Source: JAHFTW01 sp038046785 (GTDB taxonomy: Archaea > Thermoplasmatota > E2 > JACPAO01 > JAHFTW01). Taken from it: a DNA stretch of 5,309 bases. Below the pieces are notes generated by a model. The model saw nothing but the letters and a program-made list of their open reading frames with translations, did not search any database and was not told the DNA's origin. A program made the position numbers and the translations under genes. The DNA is taken from positions 1 to 5,309 of the forward strand of contig JBBSVM010000008.1 of NCBI GenBank assembly GCA_038046785.1, written 5' to 3'. Positions 5,254 to 5,309 of this stretch are shown in pieces (the stretch's first letter is position 1; each line of letters starts with the position of its first letter).

Positions 5254-5309
5254 GGGGGGGGGGGGGCCCCCCCCCCCCGGGGGGGGGGGGGGGGGGGGGG
5301 GCCCCCCCC
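5254..5309. other. Terminal G/C homopolymer blocks, probable sequencing or assembly artefact
   Basis: The window ends in G13 (5254-5266), C12 (5267-5278), G23 (5279-5301) and C8 (5302-5309), with no other base. Runs like this, alternating with their complement at a contig end, are what assemblers produce from poly-G read tails joined to their reverse complements. Nothing biological should be read from it. The 30 bases between the RNase H stop and this block hold no gene or convincing terminator. Confidence 0.8.

Overview
The window reads as one contig from a high-GC genome (roughly two thirds G+C by eye). It ends in an implausible run of pure G and C blocks that is probably not real sequence. 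It holds six protein genes and no RNA gene, transposase, CRISPR array or origin that I can see. The taxon cannot be fixed from the sequence. A high-GC bacterium is possible. A mesophilic archaeon of the Thermoplasmatota kind is a weak alternative, suggested by the archaeal-like RNase HI class, the small winged-helix protein and the lack of clear Shine-Dalgarno sites on the plus-strand genes.

Layout. (1) 1-996, plus strand: the C-terminal part of a propionyl-CoA carboxylase type beta subunit, cut by the window edge. (2) 997-1061: a short gap between convergent genes, almost wholly filled by a symmetric stem-loop built from GCGGA/TCCGC units. (3) 1062-1862, minus strand: a creatininase-family amidohydrolase with an altered metal-site signature. 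(4) 1960-2181, minus strand: a small winged-helix DNA-binding protein. (5) 2182-2344: a divergent intergenic region with two short palindromes. (6) 2345-2587, plus strand: an 80-residue Lys/Ala-rich basic protein. (7) 2654-4834, plus strand: UvrB, with a non-ATG start and a long basic C-terminal tail. (8) 4831-5223, plus strand: RNase HI, overlapping uvrB by four bases (GTGA). (9) 5254-5309: the G/C homopolymer blocks.

How the genes work together. The plus-strand group from 2345 to 5223 looks like one transcription unit for nucleic-acid maintenance: a basic, probably DNA-binding protein, the damage-verification helicase of nucleotide excision repair, and an RNA:DNA hybrid nuclease translationally coupled to it. 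The carboxylase subunit belongs to acyl-CoA metabolism (propionyl-CoA to methylmalonyl-CoA) and has no evident link to the repair genes. The winged-helix protein is divergent from the repair group and could regulate it or itself; this is inferred from position only. I found no convincing new defence or mobile system. The points most worth a second look are the variant creatininase metal site, the unusual UvrB residues and tail, the Lys/Ala-rich gene in frame with uvrB across one amber codon, and the symmetric repeat at 1005-1061.
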